Below are positions 33,935 to 41,792 of a stretch of 64,000 nucleotides of DNA, in pieces. The notes beneath the pieces were generated by a model. It ran no database searches. It had not been told where the DNA came from and saw only the letters and a list, made by a program, of their open reading frames with translations. The position numbers and the translations under genes were made by a program. Source of the DNA: a virus; IMG/VR virus record IMGVR_UViG_3300030060_008003, positions 27,502 through 91,501 of that record. The stretch is one strand, 5' to 3'. Within the stretch, counting starts at the first letter, position 1. Each line of letters begins with the position of its first letter.

Positions 33935-35323
33935 TTAACTTACATCTTTAACTTTCATTCCAGGTCCCGTACATGTCTTGATACACGACATTACGTTATA
34001 GTACTTATCCTTATTGAATAGATGTCTCACTTTAGTAACAAACCATCTACCTAATAACTTTTTATCTACAATCTCTTCTTCTTTATTTCTTTTAAATACA
34101 TCTATAAACTTACCAGGCTTTCTCGCCGTATCACCAATATTATCGATAGCTAGTTGAAGATTAAAAAATGTTAAGTTAGATACCATTTGAGCTTTAGCAA
34201 TATGCTTAACATGCTCTTTCTTGTATGGTAGAATAAAGGGTTTAAATATCTCACTTTTTGACTGGTTTAAAGGTAAGAAGGGCTCAGGCTTACCACCGAC
34301 ATATTTAAAAACATCAACAAATGATTTTGTCCATGCTTCCTTCACGTCTTTAATTGTCATTAGCTTTTTAACTTCTATCCCTAACTCTCTATCAGTTGTA
34401 GCAATAGAATAATTAGTAAAAAATTCATTACTGTATGTTACCATAGGTGTAGTAAAGTTTGTACTCTTTAACGCGTTAGTGTATTCATTAGTAGGAATCT
34501 TTTCGTCAATTGGGTTATCTGGTGAATCACCAATATTTTGCATATTAGTTAAGTCACCTACACCAAAAGTCTCCTGCGTTAATTTAGAGTTTTCACCAAA
34601 TATTTTACTAATAGGTCGTAATTGATATTTTTTCTTTACTCTATCAAATGTAAGAAAGCCCTGACATGATAGATCACCATCAATAAAGTAATATATTCTA
34701 AGTAAATATTTTATTAAATCAGAATATCTAAATGATATAGGTGGTATAATATACTCTGGAAAATTATCTATAACCATATCACCTGGCTCCCAGTTTTCTT
34801 CATCAATGCAACCTGGCCCAATAACCTCTTCCAAAATTTCTTGAATTATATCACCAATAGCGACAGCAGGGCCTCCTCTACCACCGCCACCATACCTCTT
34901 TCCATAGGGAATTTTTTCATTTAACTTAAAATAATTTTCTTCTATTAACGTATATGTCTTAAAATTATTTGATCGGTCTGTTTTTGAGACACTATTGCTT
35001 TCATTAGCTATAACAAAGTCATATTCTAGTTTTATTTCATCTTTTGGTCTTGTATCTAAGTTATTAAAAAGTGTAATTTTAAACTTATCTCTACCATCAC
35101 CTCTTGTGAATACCGTGTTTTCAATAAAATCAAATGGGTTGTTAACAGTCACGCTTGCACTAGCAAACGGCTCAAAAAAGTTTTCTTCTAGCTCAAATGT
35201 AACAACTGCAGATTTTGTAAAGTTGATTTCAGCCGGACCACTCCCAGCACCCGGTCCAGTGAGATTAAACTTACAGAAAAACTCACTACCGTTAATTGGA
35301 TAGATGTCTTTACCTGGCTTCAT
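33935..35323 (-). CDS. Baseplate hub protein, gp27-like
   Basis: 462 aa. The C-terminal part has FNLQLAIDNIGDTARKPGKF, then KLLGRWFVTKVRHLFNKDKY, the pattern of hub proteins (gp27/gpD fold) where a beta-barrel domain ends with a Gly-x-Trp-x-Val strand. The N-terminal half (AVVTFELEENFFEPFASASV) fits the first tube-like barrel. In T4, gp27 forms the trimeric hub under the spike. The ATG overlaps the gp53 stop (TAATG), so it is coupled. The family call is moderate. Confidence 0.6.
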   Translation of the reverse strand: MKPGKDIYPINGSEFFCKFNLTGPGAGSGPAEINFTKSAVVTFELEENFFEPFASASVTVNNPFDFIENTVFTRGDGRDKFKITLFNNLDTRPKDEIKLEYDFVIANESNSVSKTDRSNNFKTYTLIEENYFKLNEKIPYGKRYGGGGRGGPAVAIGDIIQEILEEVIGPGCIDEENWEPGDMVIDNFPEYIIPPISFRYSDLIKYLLRIYYFIDGDLSCQGFLTFDRVKKKYQLRPISKIFGENSKLTQETFGVGDLTNMQNIGDSPDNPIDEKIPTNEYTNALKSTNFTTPMVTYSNEFFTNYSIATTDRELGIEVKKLMTIKDVKEAWTKSFVDVFKYVGGKPEPFLPLNQSKSEIFKPFILPYKKEHVKHIAKAQMVSNLTFFNLQLAIDNIGDTARKPGKFIDVFKRNKEEEIVDKKLLGRWFVTKVRHLFNKDKYYNVMSCIKTCTGPGMKVKDVS

Positions 35324-35730
35324 TAGAAGTGTCTGTTACTAAAGGCAGTTGTCTCGGTAATCTGTTGATAGATTAAACCCCTTTCATTTTTCTTAATATA
35401 CTTTAGCTGCATGCCTCCTTCAGCGTAAAATAAATTATTAAGAAGAGGCTTGTTTAGTAAATATATAATCCACCAACTATCAATATCACCGTATATATTA
35501 TGCGACGTAGTAGTTAAAGGTTCACGTGATTTAACTATATAAGTTTCAAGTAATTCAGGATCTATATTATTAGGAAATTCTATCTTATTGAGAATATTAT
35601 AAAAATAAAACTGCTTATTACTCTTCCCTTCTGTGTATATACGAAATATTCTCTCGTAACGAGTTAATGGAAGCCTATCAAGCGCTTCGATATCGTTTTG
35701 GTATTTTCCTGTTGTGCCTGTTAAACTCAT
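35323..35730 (-). CDS. gp53: Baseplate wedge subunit gp53
   Basis: About 135 aa. I place the start at the ATG at 35730 (MSLTGTTGKYQNDIEALDRL), four bases from the gp48 stop; a longer frame would run into gp48. LPLTRYERIFRIYTEGKSN, FNNIYGDIDSWWIIYLLNKP-type residues (here HNIYGDIDSWWIIYLLN) and a hydrophobic C-terminus are typical of gp53, which links neighbouring wedges. It lies between gp48 and the hub gene. Confidence 0.75.
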   Translation of the reverse strand: MSLTGTTGKYQNDIEALDRLPLTRYERIFRIYTEGKSNKQFYFYNILNKIEFPNNIDPELLETYIVKSREPLTTTSHNIYGDIDSWWIIYLLNKPLLNNLFYAEGGMQLKYIKKNERGLIYQQITETTAFSNRHF

Positions 35731-35731
35731 T

Positions 35732-36871
35732 TTATTCATTTGTTGTTGCTTGCCCTGTTGATCTTCTAGCAGCATTCAACTGAGCATCCGCTGCATCCGC
35801 CGCTAAATTAGTGGCCAGCTGGGCAAATTGGCTAAATGAGCCCCCCGTTCTCGCAGCCTGTGTTCTCAGTAGCCCGAGAGCTTCTGCACGTTTATATTCA
35901 TATTCTGCTGGATTCTGTCCTGGTGTCTTCACCATCTTCATAAAGTTAGCTGGCTCGATTGTGAGCGATGTAAAGGTTAGATTTACTATATAGGCTTCCG
36001 GGACAATAGATCCACCTATTCTTCTTCTTTGACCTTGCATTGAAATACTAAAGTTATCTAATGAAGCCCATTCTATATATCTCAAACCAGGTACTTCAAT
36101 ATGATAGATTGCTGGGAAGGTCATACCGAGAGGGCCTTCACGTGTAGGTCTGTTTATCATAGTAAATTCCTTTATAAACTCAGCATTTTTAACTATCGCG
36201 TCATCATTAAGAGTATTAGATAAAGCAAAAGATAATTGTAACCCTTGATCAGTATTACCATACTGATAAAATTTAGGTGTTTCAATATAACTACCAGGGT
36301 CACCGATTGTTTTCGTACCTGCCATGCTACCTTGCATTGTCCTAGCCCCTGCGCCGATCTGATCTATTATTCCTTTAAAGCCTTCCGCACTAGCGCCGCC
36401 TCCGCCGCTTTCACCCATAGACTTTACGCCATCTACTAAGCTGCTGGTAACCGATAGCAGACCCTTACCTAACGCTACACCGCCACCAATAAGCTTTTCA
36501 CCAGCGCCTGCTAAGTTTTCAATTACCTCTGCTCCTATCATTTGTGCACCTCTCTGACTTATCGAGGAAAAAGAGTCAGCATACTCGTTGGTAAATGCTC
36601 TATAATCATCAGTAAAGAAAGGAAAGAAATAAGTACCAAGTTGTTTACCACCCTGGTAAAGACCTCTATAAAATGCAATACCGTCATCAATTCCACTGTT
36701 CTCTTCAGATGCTGGTCTTACAGTATTTAGATAACCATTAACAAATTGTTGAAGCTGGTTAGAATCGAGATTATGTGCCGTACATATAGCTTGTGGAGCC
36801 TCTTCCCTCAAAGGTGAGTTTCTGGGAACTGAGGTCCAGTCATAATTTCTAACTATGTCCGTATCGGCCAT
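35732..36871 (-). CDS. gp48: Tail tube cap / baseplate gp48
   Basis: 379 aa (T4 gp48: 364 aa). The C-terminal part has the tube-like fold of this family: LQLSFALSNTLNDDAIVKN, HIEVPGLRYIEWASLDNFS, YIVNLTFTSLTIEPANFM. The Gly/Ala-rich middle (residues about 115-185) resembles a membrane-inserting or flexible segment. With gp54 it caps the baseplate and starts tube assembly. A late promoter lies 5 bases before the ATG and contains the stop codon of the tape-measure gene. Confidence 0.75.
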   Translation of the reverse strand: MADTDIVRNYDWTSVPRNSPLREEAPQAICTAHNLDSNQLQQFVNGYLNTVRPASEENSGIDDGIAFYRGLYQGGKQLGTYFFPFFTDDYRAFTNEYADSFSSISQRGAQMIGAEVIENLAGAGEKLIGGGVALGKGLLSVTSSLVDGVKSMGESGGGGASAEGFKGIIDQIGAGARTMQGSMAGTKTIGDPGSYIETPKFYQYGNTDQGLQLSFALSNTLNDDAIVKNAEFIKEFTMINRPTREGPLGMTFPAIYHIEVPGLRYIEWASLDNFSISMQGQRRRIGGSIVPEAYIVNLTFTSLTIEPANFMKMVKTPGQNPAEYEYKRAEALGLLRTQAARTGGSFSQFAQLATNLAADAADAQLNAARRSTGQATTNE

Positions 36872-36876
36872 AATAA

Positions 36877-36884
36877 TATTTATG
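36877..36884 (-). promoter_or_regulatory. Late promoter core for gp48
   Basis: CATAAATA, 5 bases before the ATG. The TAA at 36880-36882 is the stop of the upstream gene. Confidence 0.8.
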
Positions 36885-38997
36885 TAAGCGTACCTGGGGT
36901 ATGCATACTATAAGGTGAATTATAAAATTCTACTCTACTATCACCCATTTGTGGGCCAGATGGATCTCCTTGCGTTCCAGCAATAGAATTACTAGGCGGT
37001 GATACACTTACTACGTTACCACCACCGGTTCCACCTGCTGGTTTTTTAACTAATGCCTGTGTAAGTTGTACTAGTTGCGCTAAGTACGTATTAGATACTC
37101 CTATGGCTTTTAATTGAAGACTTGCTATTCTTCCAGACTGTTCACCTTCATTACCTTCAGCTGATAAAAACGGATCACTTAATATTTGATTTACAGTTGT
37201 ATATTGCTTTGGTTGTTCTGAACGACTCGTTAAGCTCTTTAATGCGTCTTGAGTTTTACCAAATAGGCTCTTTACAGTTTTACTGGTATTGCCTAATAAT
37301 TTATCAACAATACTTTCTGATCTTCCAACCATTTCCCCTATAGGACCACCACGTTTCATTCCCATTACAATATCACTCCGGCTAAATGAAACAGGACGTT
37401 TAGCTCCAGGTCTCCAAATAAAGTCATTAAATTCTGGATCTTTTTGATACTCAGGGTTCTTTTTCTTCAAATTAGCCTTTGCCTCTTCATCTCCACCTGC
37501 AGCAGCCTGAATTGCTTGTGTTCTATTTTCTGTTAAACCAGGGAAGAATGACATCATCATACGTCCTAGCGGTCTAGCTCCAAAATGATCTGCTAACATT
37601 CCCCCTATTTTTCTACCAACCCAATCACCGGCCATAAACCCTAAGAAGGTACCGACCGGTCCTAATCCTAATGGTGGAGGACCAGATAACGCCGCTCCTA
37701 ACGCTGCACCCAACACTACACCACCCAAACCTTCTGCAACACGCTTACCTATATTTTGCTCTAACTCTTCCATTGATGATTCCGGGTCCTTAGAAAATTT
37801 ATTAATATCATAAGCAGCAAAAGCACCTTCAATAGCTGCACCAATAAAAGGTATTCTCTTTAAAACACCCCGTAATGCTTTACTACCACCGCCCTTAAGC
37901 ATATAATTTTTTGCTCCATCCCAGGCCATTTTTAACGGCTTACCTACTAATTCAACTCCTTTCTTAGCTACATTGTAAACAGCGCCCCCCGCTGTTTTCA
38001 CACCTTGGTATGCGGCTTGTCCTCCTTTTACAGCCACATCTTTAACTGTTTTTAGTGCTGTTCCAGTTTTTTGGATTGCTTTACTTCCAAAATCCACAGC
38101 TGCATCTTTACCTGCTTTTAGTGCTGCTCCAGTTTTTTGGATTGCTTTACCTCCAAAATCTTTAGCTGCTTGGTATCCTCCTTTGAGCTTATTACCCAGC
38201 CAGCTCAAAGCCCCTCCTCCTTTTTCAGCAACTTTCTCACCGACACTTTTCACAGCGCCTTTCCCGGCTTCAAACGCAGACCTAGTAGCATTACCAATAC
38301 TTGATAAAGCGCCTGTTAAAGCGCTTTTTGCAGAGCTTAACATACCTTTTGCAGCATTAACTCCACTGCTCATAGCACCGGTGAACCCTTTCCAAAACCC
38401 TGATCCTTTAAACCCTTGCCATAACCCACTAAAGAAATTTCCTACTTTACTAAAACCAGCTTTAATTGCTCCCCATGCGGCTGAGCCCACACCTTTAAGA
38501 GCGCCCCATATTTTACCACCAGCCCATTTTACACCTTTCCATATCCACCCACCAAGCATCCTCATTAACCCTCTTCGACCGGCAAACCCACCAATACCTA
38601 GTATGCCAAGCATGCCTGATATCCAATCTAGAAGACCCTGACCATCTTTTTCACCTTCTTCCGCCGTTAATCGATCATCACCGCTCTTTTTAACTTGGTC
38701 TTTTTTTCTCTTTATAACTGTATCAGGCTTGTCATCCTTGTCATACTTACTCTTTTCCAGAAACCATTGTTTAAAAACAATACTCATCTTATTTTTAAGA
38801 CGAGACTTTTCAGGAGAAGTTAAATTAGCTTTTACTTTTGGTCCCTTTTTAACACCGTATAAAGATGAATTGGTAACATTTTTACCGATGCTGTCAATAG
38901 CATCATAGTCACCTGCTGCTTGAGCCTCTGACTCCTGCATAGCAGCCAGTTTCTCTGTCGCATCAGTTAAAGCAATTATATCATCAGGTCCTGCCAC
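36880..38997 (-). CDS. gp29: Tail tape-measure protein gp29-like
   Basis: 705 aa (T4 gp29: 590 aa). It starts with GTG at 38997, supported by a late promoter 5 bases upstream. The charged N-terminus is followed by Gly/Trp-rich hydrophobic segments (residues about 130-215), then a long Ala/Gly/Lys-rich helical region with two tandem 22-residue units (DFG[GS]KAIQKTG[AT]ALK), a Gly-rich hydrophobic segment near 425-460 and a Ser/Pro-rich C-terminus. This composition and its place between gp48 and the hub genes fit the protein that sets tail length and enters the host envelope. Confidence 0.7.
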   Translation of the reverse strand: MAGPDDIIALTDATEKLAAMQESEAQAAGDYDAIDSIGKNVTNSSLYGVKKGPKVKANLTSPEKSRLKNKMSIVFKQWFLEKSKYDKDDKPDTVIKRKKDQVKKSGDDRLTAEEGEKDGQGLLDWISGMLGILGIGGFAGRRGLMRMLGGWIWKGVKWAGGKIWGALKGVGSAAWGAIKAGFSKVGNFFSGLWQGFKGSGFWKGFTGAMSSGVNAAKGMLSSAKSALTGALSSIGNATRSAFEAGKGAVKSVGEKVAEKGGGALSWLGNKLKGGYQAAKDFGGKAIQKTGAALKAGKDAAVDFGSKAIQKTGTALKTVKDVAVKGGQAAYQGVKTAGGAVYNVAKKGVELVGKPLKMAWDGAKNYMLKGGGSKALRGVLKRIPFIGAAIEGAFAAYDINKFSKDPESSMEELEQNIGKRVAEGLGGVVLGAALGAALSGPPPLGLGPVGTFLGFMAGDWVGRKIGGMLADHFGARPLGRMMMSFFPGLTENRTQAIQAAAGGDEEAKANLKKKNPEYQKDPEFNDFIWRPGAKRPVSFSRSDIVMGMKRGGPIGEMVGRSESIVDKLLGNTSKTVKSLFGKTQDALKSLTSRSEQPKQYTTVNQILSDPFLSAEGNEGEQSGRIASLQLKAIGVSNTYLAQLVQLTQALVKKPAGGTGGGNVVSVSPPSNSIAGTQGDPSGPQMGDSRVEFYNSPYSMHTPGTLT
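38051..38182 (-). repeat. 66-bp tandem repeat in the tape-measure gene
   Basis: Two adjacent 66-bp copies (38051-38116 and 38117-38182) differ at a few positions and encode two 22-residue units starting DFGGKAIQKTG and DFGSKAIQKTG. Confidence 0.8.
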
Positions 38998-39002
38998 CTA
39001 AA

Positions 39003-39010
39003 TATTTAAT
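39003..39010 (-). promoter_or_regulatory. Late promoter core for the tape-measure gene
   Basis: ATTAAATA, 5 bases before a GTG start. It contains the TAA stop (39006-39008) of the upstream gene. Confidence 0.75.
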
Positions 39011-39734
39011 CGCTCCCTGAAGTATCGAAGAATTCGGCATCAATTGCTAACTCTGTCTCATCAACTGTAAGTATATCAGTATTATACTTATTAATAGTTT
39101 CAATAAAATCTGAAATTTTAGAATAGACGCTGAGAGGAAGTTTTTCAACAAGCTTTACACGCTCGTGAATTCGTATATCGTCTAAATCGATTACATCATC
39201 ATCAACCTGGATTGTATTGATATGCTTGAGTATCTCATAAATGTACAATTTTCCAATACCTTCTTTAAGTAACTCTTGCTCAGTATTAATTTCCTGCTCA
39301 CACTTATTAAGTAGCATGTTTTCCTCTCGTAAAGTAGGTATCTTAAGTGTCAGTTTTAAAGTATCCTGCTTAATAGTTGATTCATTTTTAACGTTTAGTG
39401 GAATATTTTTAATGTTGTTGAGAACACCCTGTAGTTCAATCTTACCTACTTTATTACCTAGAGCATGCTTTCTTAATGCAACAATAAAAGGAAGCTTATC
39501 ATATATCTTTAAATCTGATAACCCAGAGTTTTCAATGATAATTTTATTAAGTGTTCTGTTAAAATCTAATGTACCTTTAAGACCGTCAAGTGCAGAAGAG
39601 ATTAAATCTTTTTGTTGCTTTAAGTTTAAAGGCTTTGTAGGTACCTTCTTTTTTAACGATGGTACAAAAACTTCAATAGTTACGTCATTAAGTTTATCTA
39701 ATTTATTTAAAAAGGACGAGACATTTTTACTCAT
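39006..39734 (-). CDS. Baseplate hub assembly protein, gp26/gp51-type
   Basis: 242 aa, mostly helical, with a basic N-terminal beta hairpin (VTIEVFVPSLKKKVPTKPLN) followed by LKQQKDLISSALDG. This pattern, a short beta motif that describes a target and then a helical bundle ending in an acidic tail, matches the T4 baseplate hub assembly family (gp26/gp51) found next to the tape measure. It and the next gene upstream look like distant paralogues. A late promoter lies 5 bases before the ATG. Confidence 0.6.
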   Translation of the reverse strand: MSKNVSSFLNKLDKLNDVTIEVFVPSLKKKVPTKPLNLKQQKDLISSALDGLKGTLDFNRTLNKIIIENSGLSDLKIYDKLPFIVALRKHALGNKVGKIELQGVLNNIKNIPLNVKNESTIKQDTLKLTLKIPTLREENMLLNKCEQEINTEQELLKEGIGKLYIYEILKHINTIQVDDDVIDLDDIRIHERVKLVEKLPLSVYSKISDFIETINKYNTDILTVDETELAIDAEFFDTSGSD

Positions 39735-39739
39735 ACATA

Positions 39740-39747
39740 TATTTAGC
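39740..39747 (-). promoter_or_regulatory. Late promoter core for the gene at 39734
   Basis: GCTAAATA, 5 bases before the ATG. The TAA at 39743-39745 is the stop of the upstream gene. Confidence 0.75.
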
Positions 39748-40537
39748 TAGCACTTTGATTTTGCAAGTCTTGGTTTTGTTTCTCGACCTCATCTTGATAT
39801 AATTTATAGTAATCAAAAAGTTCAAGATATGTACAGTTTGTAAGAAATAGTACATCCGGAATCCTTTTGCTTAAGACGAATAACATTTCCCTATAGTCTG
39901 TATCACCTATACAGTCAAATAATTTGACGATAAAAGCAGCAAGAGACCCATCTAACATGTTAAGTTTGATTTCATCTATCTCCATACTCTCTTTACCGTT
40001 ATAGACAATCATACTAAAATGCGGTGCATTACTTTTTACAAACTTTTCAATATAGTTAAAGATAGTGTCAGGTAACCTACCGACAACATTTGTATAGTCT
40101 TCTTCAGATAATGAAGACAATATTATCTTTTCATTATCAATTTCCAAACTCTCAATAAGTGAAAAAATAAAATCAGTATCACCAACATAAAACCTTGAGG
40201 GGTAGTTTAGAACGCATTTAATTCCCTCAACATCTATTTCCTGTCTTATATCATCAAAGGAGCCAATATTTTTTCTAAAGAGTTGTAAGTCAATATTGAC
40301 ATTACCTTTTTTAGATCCGACAGCAACTTGTTCACCAATACATTTTTCTCTTAAAATAAACAATGTAAATAATTTTTCTACTACATTTAGACCTTTTGTT
40401 ACAATAAATGATTCCAGAAATTTAATTATATTAGAGCGAGAAGAGTCATTATACAAAGCCATCTTTCGTAGATCCTTGTATAATATTTCTTTTACTACAA
40501 CTTCCTTTTTATTAGGAAGGGTAAAGGAGAGATCCAT
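39743..40537 (-). CDS. Baseplate hub assembly protein, gp26/gp51-type
   Basis: 264 aa from the ATG at 40537 (MDLSFTLPNKKEVVVKEILY). A longer frame would overlap the upstream gene and is not supported. The short basic beta motif followed by YKDLRKMALYNDSSRSNIIK and a helical body parallels the next gene and the T4 baseplate hub family. The ATG is preceded not by a late box but by TATAAT at 7 bases, so it may be switched on earlier than its neighbours. Confidence 0.6.
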   Translation of the reverse strand: MDLSFTLPNKKEVVVKEILYKDLRKMALYNDSSRSNIIKFLESFIVTKGLNVVEKLFTLFILREKCIGEQVAVGSKKGNVNIDLQLFRKNIGSFDDIRQEIDVEGIKCVLNYPSRFYVGDTDFIFSLIESLEIDNEKIILSSLSEEDYTNVVGRLPDTIFNYIEKFVKSNAPHFSMIVYNGKESMEIDEIKLNMLDGSLAAFIVKLFDCIGDTDYREMLFVLSKRIPDVLFLTNCTYLELFDYYKLYQDEVEKQNQDLQNQSAS

Positions 40538-40544
40538 ATTATTA

Positions 40545-40550
40545 ATTATA
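40545..40550 (-). promoter_or_regulatory. TATAAT element before the gene at 40537
   Basis: TATAAT on the minus strand, 7 bases before the ATG, with no GGAAC box. A possible middle promoter inside the late block. Confidence 0.4.
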
Positions 40551-40565
40551 GCGCAAAATAAATTG

Positions 40566-41195
40566 TCAAGAAGGAGACTGATTTGTATCGATAGGTTCGT
40601 AGTTTCTAAATGCAAACGTAATGCTTTTTTCTAAAAACGATTCATTATCATAATCAATTGTATAACCTTCTATGTTAGTAGGAAATACATCAGTAAAGAT
40701 ATAACCTTTACGAATTTCACCTTTGTTATTATATTGTCTTAAAACAACATTAGGACATAGCAGCCCTCTATTTATTAAACCATCAATACCTATTGCTATC
40801 ATCCACGGTCTAAAAAAGTTATGCTCTAAATCTTCATTTGTATCGAATACATTTACTGTAAGATTTCTATTTAAGAACCCTTGTCTCTTTTCTACACCAA
40901 ATGCTGGTAAGAATCCACCTTTGTTTATATCTCCTCCTGCTTCAAGAAACTCTGTTGTTTCACCCGGAACAGTTACTTCACGAGCTACCATAGTGTTACC
41001 ATTAGATACAAACTCCTCTGGTGTATTTTTAACTCTCCACCGCTCGCGAGCTTTTGATAATGCCTGGTCGACTTGACCAACTACCGAGCTTGCATTAGAG
41101 AATTCTATTTTCCATAGAGATGGTAAAGAGAGATAGAACTTTGGAGGACCACCAACGCTATAGTTACTGAGAAAGTCATATTGTTCTCTTGCCAT
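40566..41195 (-). CDS. gp54: Tube-family protein, probable gp54 (tube initiator)
   Basis: 209 aa. The start MAREQYDFLSNYSVGGPPKF and the pattern of beta strands with a central YRPW-like element (NFFRPWMIAIGIDGLI) and IFTDVFPTNIEGYTIDYDNE resemble the gp19/gp54 tube fold used to start the tail tube on gp48. The late promoter lies 6 bases before the ATG. It lies immediately after gp19 in transcription order. It could instead be a second tube subunit. T4 gp54 is longer (320 aa), so the call is moderate. Confidence 0.5.
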   Translation of the reverse strand: MAREQYDFLSNYSVGGPPKFYLSLPSLWKIEFSNASSVVGQVDQALSKARERWRVKNTPEEFVSNGNTMVAREVTVPGETTEFLEAGGDINKGGFLPAFGVEKRQGFLNRNLTVNVFDTNEDLEHNFFRPWMIAIGIDGLINRGLLCPNVVLRQYNNKGEIRKGYIFTDVFPTNIEGYTIDYDNESFLEKSITFAFRNYEPIDTNQSPS

Positions 41196-41201
41196 TAATA
41201 A

Positions 41202-41209
41202 TATTTAAT
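41202..41209 (-). promoter_or_regulatory. Late promoter core for the gene at 41195
   Basis: ATTAAATA, 6 bases before the ATG. Confidence 0.75.
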
Positions 41210-41232
41210 CGGCAAACCTGCTAAAGATACAG

Positions 41233-41769
41233 TTAACTAAAATCTCTGTAGAAGTGGTAAGCGAATGTAGTAGAGAAGTTTAAAATGGCTCCTTCACCTT
41301 CAGCAATAGAGTATTCAATGTCTCCAATCTCTCTAATTGATGCTCCAACAAGCTCAATGTTTCTAACATCGTTCAGACCTTTATCAATTTGAACTAAGTT
41401 AATTCTTGACTCTTCACCAGGCATACCATATGAACCGAGAGATGTTTCATTATTAAACACTGCTCTTGAAGCTTGTTCCATTTTCGTTCTTAGTTCACAA
41501 TCTTCATCGTGATAGAACTCAATTGAATAACCTTCAGCGTTAGCATATGTTGACCTTCCAGGTACTTGAAACTGTTGACCGAAATAGTTAACAGTTTGGT
41601 TAGTTATGTTTCTTCCTGGTAAGTTTGCAGTCCTAGCGTAAACTAGGTCATCTTCCCCGTTAAAACTAATTCCACCGATTAAGTCTATTTGCCTTACTCG
41701 AAATAGAAAGTCACGGGAAAATTGCTTTTCTGCAGCTCTGGTAAAGAAGTTTTGAATAGTTGTTGCCAT
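41233..41769 (-). CDS. gp19: Tail tube subunit gp19
   Basis: 178 aa (T4 gp19: 163 aa). LVYARTANLPGRNITNQTVN, YFGQQFQVPGRSTYANAEGY, SIEFYHDEDCELRTKMEQAS and the ending FSTTFAYHFYRDFS are the conserved strands of the T4-type tube protein, which stacks as hexameric rings inside the sheath. A late promoter lies 5 bases before the ATG. It follows gp18, as in T4. Confidence 0.9.
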   Translation of the reverse strand: MATTIQNFFTRAAEKQFSRDFLFRVRQIDLIGGISFNGEDDLVYARTANLPGRNITNQTVNYFGQQFQVPGRSTYANAEGYSIEFYHDEDCELRTKMEQASRAVFNNETSLGSYGMPGEESRINLVQIDKGLNDVRNIELVGASIREIGDIEYSIAEGEGAILNFSTTFAYHFYRDFS

Positions 41770-41774
41770 AATAT

Positions 41775-41782
41775 TATTTATT
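41775..41782 (-). promoter_or_regulatory. Late promoter core for gp19
   Basis: AATAAATA, 5 bases before the ATG. Confidence 0.8.
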
Positions 41783-41792
41783 GTTTAGTTCA

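Noticed and set aside
38183-38641. A 152-aa plus-strand frame over the tape-measure gene
   Set aside because: Pro/Ala-rich composition comes from reading the Lys/Gly-rich gene backwards; no promoter and no coupling.
39241-39750. A 169-aa plus-strand frame over the hub assembly gene
   Set aside because: It is antisense to a gene with a well-placed late promoter and looks like a chance frame.
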